A DNA stretch of 64,000 bases from E44-bin32 sp034430595 (GTDB lineage Bacteria; Chloroflexota; Anaerolineae; Anaerolineales; E44-bin32): positions 1-64,000 of the forward strand of contig DAOUEL010000002.1 of NCBI GenBank assembly GCA_034430595.1. Reading direction: 5' to 3'. The position numbers and the translations under genes were made by a program. The notes under the pieces are model-generated. The model was given only the letters and a program-made list of their open reading frames with translations, was not told the DNA's origin and searched no databases. Shown here in pieces: positions 59,902-64,000 of this stretch; positions within the stretch are counted from its first letter, which is position 1; every line of letters begins with the position of its first letter.

Positions 59902-60693
59902 TCAGGCTGCCACTCCAGGCTCGACATCGCTGCCCGGGTGATTAATTCGGCGTAGAAATTCTGGTGAATTCAACTTACGCTCGAGCAGGTAGCTTAAGAA
60001 CCCTTCCATCAAGGCATCCAGTTCGCTTTGCACAGCTGCCCGGACTTGCATCGATTGAAAATTAGAGAGCGGTTCGCGCTGCACGTGCCGCAAGACCTTC
60101 AGCGCGCCCAGGGATATCGGGCGTGCAAGGCCGGCCTTATTACCGCACGATTTACAGAGTATGCCGCCGTCTTCAAACGAGAAATATTGGCCCTCTGGCC
60201 GTATCAGTTCGTTGCAGTGCACACAGTGAAAAAGCTCCGGGCGGTAGCCCACCAGGTCCAACAATCGCAGTTCGAAGGCTCGCGTGATGTTATGCGCATT
60301 CTCACCCTGATCCAGGAGCTCGAGCGAGCGAAGAAGCAGTGAGAACAGAGCGCCATTTGGCTCAGCTTCGACCGTGAAGCGGTCGATCAACTCGATCAAG
60401 TAAGACGCCTGCCCGAGCTGGGTCAGGTCGCTGCGCAGCTGTGAAAAGGGGTTGAGCGCCTCCACCTGCGTGATGACATCCAATTCACGCCCGCGTGCGG
60501 CCTGAATCTGTACGTGCGTGAACAGTTCAAGGTGTCCGGCTTTGCGTGAGCTCGGGCGTCGTGCTCCCTTGGCCACCTGCTTTAACTTGCCATGCTCGCG
60601 CGAGTAAATCGTCAGCAGCCGGTCGGCTTCACCCAGGTCCATCCGGCGCAGTATCACCGCTTCGGCTCGATAGCTTCGCTCTCGTTGGCTCAT
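59902..60693 (-). CDS. recO: DNA repair protein RecO
   Basis: This 263-residue protein loads RecA on single-stranded DNA through the RecF pathway. The N-terminal OB-fold starts YRAEAVILRRMDLGEADRLL and continues LKQVAKGARRPSSRKAGHLE. A zinc-finger set HCVHCNELIR and ILCKSCGN near residues 165-190 carries four cysteines. Length is slightly above the usual 240-250. A perfect TATAAT on the minus strand (60700-60705) ends six bases before its ATG, so the mRNA is probably leaderless. glyQS follows after 23 bases, so they likely share a transcript. Confidence 0.93.
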   Translation of the reverse strand: MSQRERSYRAEAVILRRMDLGEADRLLTIYSREHGKLKQVAKGARRPSSRKAGHLELFTHVQIQAARGRELDVITQVEALNPFSQLRSDLTQLGQASYLIELIDRFTVEAEPNGALFSLLLRSLELLDQGENAHNITRAFELRLLDLVGYRPELFHCVHCNELIRPEGQYFSFEDGGILCKSCGNKAGLARPISLGALKVLRHVQREPLSNFQSMQVRAAVQSELDALMEGFLSYLLERKLNSPEFLRRINHPGSDVEPGVAA

Positions 60694-60699
60694 GGGGCG

Positions 60700-60705
60700 A
60701 TTATA
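60700..60705 (-). promoter_or_regulatory. -10 box directly upstream of the recO start codon
   Basis: TATAAT on the minus strand is followed by six bases and then ATG, so transcription would start at the A of the start codon. A weak -35 (TTTAAA) lies 18 bases upstream. No Shine-Dalgarno is visible. This points to a leaderless mRNA. Confidence 0.5.
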
Positions 60706-60943
60706 CCAATCCCGCCTTCCCCCTTTAAACGTGGAGCAGGAGTCACTCTGGGTAAGGAAGCGCGGCCAACCATCGTCAAAGATTCATAAACTGAACAGTC
60801 ACGCAGCAAGCCTGCGACCAGGAGCATCAGCGAACCAGATTGGCCGGGCTGCAGTGGATTGTACTTGTTTGAAGCGCTCTTTGGAACTCAACCGGGCGCT
60901 ATACATAAATAGATGCGTCTCGTGCGGGGGAGGTGGTTATCTG

Positions 60944-61474
60944 ATGCGATCACAGCAGAACATATTCCGGAGCCGAGCATCCGTATCGCTGTTAATATTC
61001 GTGTTCGCAGCCGCCTGTGCTGGCAGAACACCCGCTCCCGTTTTGCCAACGACCCGGAGCTCGGAGCCAAAGCTTCCAACCACCACAATCGTTCCAACCT
61101 CCGCGGTAACCGTCTTGAGTAACCCGCTGGATCTGAGAGAAGCAAATGTACTCGGGGTGGATTTTGAAGAGCTCGAAACAGGCTTGTACCGCTTTGACGT
61201 CACGCTTATTCACGATGATGACGGAGAGTCACCCAGGTACGCGGACCGCTGGGTGGTTGAAGACCTGGATGGGAATCCGCTTGGAGAAAGGATCCTGCTC
61301 CACGCACACGGCAACCTGCCGTTCACACGTTCAGCAACTCTTGAGATTCCCGAGGGGATTAAAACCGTGGTCATTCGCGGTCACGATCAGCTCCACGGTT
61401 TTGGCGGACAAGCGCTCGAACTGGATTTGCATAGCGGCCAGATACGGATGATCGACGATGTTGATGGACCTTAG
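60944..61474 (+). CDS. Hypothetical lipoprotein
   Basis: This 176-residue protein has a lipoprotein signal (SVSLLIFVFAAACAGRTPA, lipobox AAAC) and a Ser/Pro/Thr linker. The mature domain is beta-rich and begins near NPLDLREANVLGVDFEELET. DRWVVEDLDGNPLGERILLH and TVVIRGHDQLHGFGGQALEL are the most distinctive segments. No family is certain, but the string GHDQxHGFGG is distinctive enough to search. The ATG at 60944 has GGGAGGTGG upstream. It is convergent with cdd and divergent from recO; the 250 bases between it and recO contain no gene. Confidence 0.75.
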   Translation: MRSQQNIFRSRASVSLLIFVFAAACAGRTPAPVLPTTRSSEPKLPTTTIVPTSAVTVLSNPLDLREANVLGVDFEELETGLYRFDVTLIHDDDGESPRYADRWVVEDLDGNPLGERILLHAHGNLPFTRSATLEIPEGIKTVVIRGHDQLHGFGGQALELDLHSGQIRMIDDVDGP

Positions 61475-61517
61475 ATTCTGTCCTGCCCCAGCTGGCGATC
61501 TGAATCTGTAGTGCGCC

Positions 61518-61928
61518 TTAACGTTCCTTGAGCTGCTTCGGCGTAAAGGCCTCGGGAAGCAGATCCGCAACAGTGGTCTCCAAGACAACTTCACCGGCGG
61601 CATTCACCACAAGCACTGCCATATCCAACCCGAATTCAGAAAGCACCTGCCGGCATGCACCGCAGGGAGATCCGCCGTTGTCAGAGGCAATCGCAATCGC
61701 GAGAAACTGTTTCCTTCCTTCAGAGACGGCCTTAAAGATAGCGTTTCGCTCGGCGCACATACTCAGAGGGTAGGATGCATTCTCAACATTCACGCCGCTG
61801 AAGATCTCGCCATTTGCTCCCAGCAGAGCCGCGCCGACCGTATACTCCGAATAAGGGGCATAGGCATGATGTCGGACCGAGAGTGCGCTCTGGATCAGTT
61901 CACTGCGCTGCTGCGTTGTTAGCGTCAT
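61518..61928 (-). CDS. cdd: Cytidine deaminase
   Basis: This 136-residue enzyme deaminates cytidine and deoxycytidine for pyrimidine salvage. The zinc and catalytic motifs are MCAERNAIFKAVSEG near residue 57 and SPCGACRQVLSEFG near 90; VGAALLGANGEIFSGVNVEN near 31 binds the ribose. Length fits the small tetrameric class. The ATG at 61928 lies 29 bases inside the end of the upstream CBS-domain gene, so the two are coupled. Confidence 0.96.
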   Translation of the reverse strand: MTLTTQQRSELIQSALSVRHHAYAPYSEYTVGAALLGANGEIFSGVNVENASYPLSMCAERNAIFKAVSEGRKQFLAIAIASDNGGSPCGACRQVLSEFGLDMAVLVVNAAGEVVLETTVADLLPEAFTPKQLKER

Positions 61929-63210
61929 TTGATTTCGACTCCCGAGGTCCTACTGGGATAAGTCTCGCACGGATTTTACGGATACGCCGCCCCACAACCT
62001 GCTCAACAGACAGACGTAGACCACCGACTTCCACCGACTCACCCGGGACAGGTACCTTTCCCAGGCGGCTGTAGATATAGCCGCCGAGAGTCTCACTGGT
62101 GTCCTTCGGTATCTGAGCGCCAGCTATCTGATTGACGTCATCGATGTCGATGCCACCGCTGAAGATGAACTCGCCGCTCTCAAGCTGTTCATAAGGCAGT
62201 TCCTCGGCGAAGTCGTATTCATCAAGAATTTCACCGACGATTTCCTCCACGATGTCTTCAATTGTCACAACTCCAGCCGTGCCTCCATATTCGTCGACAA
62301 CGATGGCGATGTGCATCCGGCTGGCTTGCATCTCCGTCAGCAGATCGTCGACTTTCTTTGCTTCGGGAACAAAATAGGCCTCGCGCATGATGTCTGAAAC
62401 ACGTTGGTCGAGCCCACCATCGCTCCATGCCGCCAGCAGGTCCTTGATGTAAACCAGGCCGATTACATTGTCGATGCTCTCAGAGAAAACCGGCGCACGC
62501 GAATGCCCTGTCTTCAGCAGCGTTTCGGTCGCTTCCTGCAGGGAGGTATGCTCCTCGAAGGCGATGATGTCGATCCTGGGGACCATCACCTCGCGGGCCA
62601 GCGTATTGTCGAGCTGGAAGATAGAGTAGATCATCGCTTTTTCTTCCTGCTCGATAACCCCCTCCTCCTGGCCAGCATCAACCAGCGTCATGATCTCCTC
62701 TTCCGTAATCATCGGATGAGCTTGACTTCCGGCAGGGCTGGCGACCAGGCGGGCGATTCGCAGCAGCAGCCATCCGATCGGTTCAAAAACCCGCACCAGT
62801 ACAGCGACGGGGACTGCCAGGCGCAGTGCCCATGATTCGGGATCCTTGAGTACAACATTCTCAAAGGCAAATTCGAGGATCCCAAGCAGGAGGCCGGTCC
62901 CGGCCAACAAGAGGGCGATCGCCCCCGTCGTGGTCAGGCTGGTCAACGCCAACGCTGGCAAGAAGGTCGTCAGAGACAGGCCCAGTACCAGCAGCCGAAA
63001 AATAGTCTGTCCGATGCGCAGGGCCAGGATCAGGCGCCGGGCTTCGGTCAGCACACGAACTGCAAGGGCTGCCCGGCGGCCATGCGTTTCCTCCAGCGTC
63101 TTTAGTTGAGAAAGACGGCTGTTTACAAATGCGCTCCGGGCGGCCGCCAGCATGATGTCAAAGAGGAACGCTGCGACAACGCTGAGAATGCCGACGGTTT
63201 GATCAATCAC
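61900..63210 (-). CDS. DUF21-CBS-CorC membrane protein (HlyC/CorC family)
   Basis: This protein of about 436 residues has an N-terminal DUF21 domain with about four helices (TVGILSVVAAFLFDIMLAAA and LIFALENV-like regions). Two CBS domains at about 195-320 (VMVPRIDIIAFEEHTSLQEA and MQASRMHIAIVVDEYGGTAG) follow, then a C-terminal CorC/HlyC domain (ELESGEFIFSGGIDIDDVNQ-like, ending before RARLIPVGPRESK). The family is linked to Mg2+ or Co2+ efflux and envelope stress. The start is probably GTG at 63210, overlapping the glmU stop by eight bases, with GGAAAAAG upstream; an earlier frame to 63249 lies inside glmU. Confidence 0.88.
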   Translation of the reverse strand: MIDQTVGILSVVAAFLFDIMLAAARSAFVNSRLSQLKTLEETHGRRAALAVRVLTEARRLILALRIGQTIFRLLVLGLSLTTFLPALALTSLTTTGAIALLLAGTGLLLGILEFAFENVVLKDPESWALRLAVPVAVLVRVFEPIGWLLLRIARLVASPAGSQAHPMITEEEIMTLVDAGQEEGVIEQEEKAMIYSIFQLDNTLAREVMVPRIDIIAFEEHTSLQEATETLLKTGHSRAPVFSESIDNVIGLVYIKDLLAAWSDGGLDQRVSDIMREAYFVPEAKKVDDLLTEMQASRMHIAIVVDEYGGTAGVVTIEDIVEEIVGEILDEYDFAEELPYEQLESGEFIFSGGIDIDDVNQIAGAQIPKDTSETLGGYIYSRLGKVPVPGESVEVGGLRLSVEQVVGRRIRKIRARLIPVGPRESKSNDANNAAAQ

Positions 63211-64000
63211 CTTTTTCCAACTTTCGAATAACCCGGGCTGGCACCCCAACCGCCAGACTATCCTCCGGTACGTCCTTCGTTACGACCGATCCGGCTCCGG
63301 TCCGAGCTCCCCGGCCGATCTTTAACGGTGCGACAAGCATCGTGTCGCTGCCGATGAATACATCCGCTCCAATTTCGGTTACGTTCTTATGAACCCCATC
63401 GAAATTGCAGGTAATCGTGCCAGCGCCGATGTTGGTGTTTTCGCCGATATGAGCATCGCCGATGTAGGAAAAGTGCCCCATCTTTACCCCGGCTTCGAGG
63501 TGGCTGTTCTTCACCTCGCCGAAATTCCCCATGTGCACACCACGCCCGAGATGAGCCCCTTCACGCAAATGAGCGAAGGGTCCGATCTCGACCTGATCCT
63601 CGATCAGCGCGCCCTCTATCACGGATGACAGGATCGTACATTCTTCTCCGACTCTTGAATCGCGAATGATGGTGTTAGGGCCAAGCGTGCAGCCTCCCCC
63701 GATGCTCGTCGTGCCAAGCAGGTGGGTGTTCGGAAGGAGCACACTGTCGACCCCGACCTCCACATTCCAATCGATGTAGGTCGCGTCGGGATCGATGATC
63801 GTTACACCACGCTCCATCCAGGCATTGTTGATTCGCTGGCGAAGAGCTCTTTCGGCCTGAGAAAGATGCAGGCGAGTGTTGATCCCAATCGATTCATCTG
63901 GCGAGGATATTTCTACGTTTGAGATCCGCTCACCGTCCGCCCGGGCGAGCGCGGCCAGGTCGGTCAGGTAATACTCCCCTTTCGGTGAGAGCGGCAGCTT
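63203..64000 (-). CDS. glmU: Bifunctional GlmU, C-terminal part (runs off right edge)
   Basis: The last 265 codons of the UDP-N-acetylglucosamine pyrophosphorylase/glucosamine-1-phosphate acetyltransferase are visible. KGEYYLTDLAALARADGERI is the end of the uridyltransferase domain. After a linker with LRQRINNAWMERGVTIIDPD comes a left-handed beta-helix with hexapeptide repeats: GPFAHLREGAHLGRGVHMG, NFGEVKNSHLEAGVKMGHFS, YIGDAHIGENTNIGAGTITC and NFDGVHKNVTEIGADVFIGS. The catalytic His (AHLREG) and Lys region are intact. It makes the UDP-GlcNAc used for peptidoglycan. The N-terminal part lies outside the window. It overlaps the next gene by eight bases. Confidence 0.95.
   Translation of the reverse strand, partial: KLPLSPKGEYYLTDLAALARADGERISNVEISSPDESIGINTRLHLSQAERALRQRINNAWMERGVTIIDPDATYIDWNVEVGVDSVLLPNTHLLGTTSIGGGCTLGPNTIIRDSRVGEECTILSSVIEGALIEDQVEIGPFAHLREGAHLGRGVHMGNFGEVKNSHLEAGVKMGHFSYIGDAHIGENTNIGAGTITCNFDGVHKNVTEIGADVFIGSDTMLVAPLKIGRGARTGAGSVVTKDVPEDSLAVGVPARVIRKLEKGD

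Overview
The window reads as a chromosomal segment of a Chloroflexota bacterium, most likely an Anaerolineae-type lineage. This is inferred from features, not from a database comparison: GC-rich sequence, a class III cyclase with the FTDIEGST signature, secreted TPR proteins with PTPTPTR-type linkers, tandem LysM-M23 peptidases, fused glycyl-tRNA synthetase, short EF-Ts, and a 14-gene nuo operon. Most of the window is dense housekeeping sequence, mainly on the minus strand. I see no CRISPR array, insertion sequence, prophage, rRNA or convincing tRNA.

Layout. 1-2121: a nucleotide cyclase (cut by the window edge) preceded by an MFS transporter fused to a cyclic-nucleotide-binding domain. 2122-3013: a gene-free stretch with degenerate dispersed repeats. 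3014-4755: a two-subunit CoA-transferase. 4897-7184: two paralogous LysM-M23 cell-wall peptidases. 7224-8501: rho, with its own promoter and leader. 8718-13634: a minus-strand run pyrH-frr-uppS-cdsA-glpX-membrane protein. 13703-15366: rpsB-tsf with a promoter, a long leader and a terminator. 15581-20290: ugd, an M16 peptidase pair, acpS and a FlK-like thioesterase, overlapping head to tail. 20505-26753 (plus strand): an Rrf2 regulator, a nitroreductase, and a histidine-degradation cluster (hutU, membrane protein, MFS, hutI, small membrane protein).

26804-32784: a lipoprotein, a PspC protein, groES-groEL under a perfect CIRCE operator, and two membrane-anchored TPR proteins. 32938-36378 (plus): a third TPR protein, two membrane proteins, RNase Z and a FmdB-type zinc ribbon. 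36379-37221: mostly empty, with one doubtful secreted ORF. 37222-37872: acylphosphatase and a frameshifted Mth938/DUF498 gene. 38037-52516: the complete nuoA-N operon for complex I, with a sigma70-like promoter and an intrinsic terminator. 52844-56368: dnaG-sigA. 56882-60693: recO and glyQS. 60944-64000: a lipoprotein, cdd, a DUF21-CBS-CorC membrane protein and a partial glmU.

The content suggests a respiring organism with NADH oxidation by complex I, gluconeogenic capacity, UDP-sugar synthesis and histidine breakdown. I did not find an obviously new multi-gene defence or biosynthetic system. The points most worth following are the cyclase/cNMP-gated transporter pair, the acidic tail of ribosomal protein S2, candidate leader and Shine-Dalgarno-masking RNA structures, two apparently leaderless genes, the homopolymer frameshift in the DUF498 gene, and the dispersed repeat cluster.
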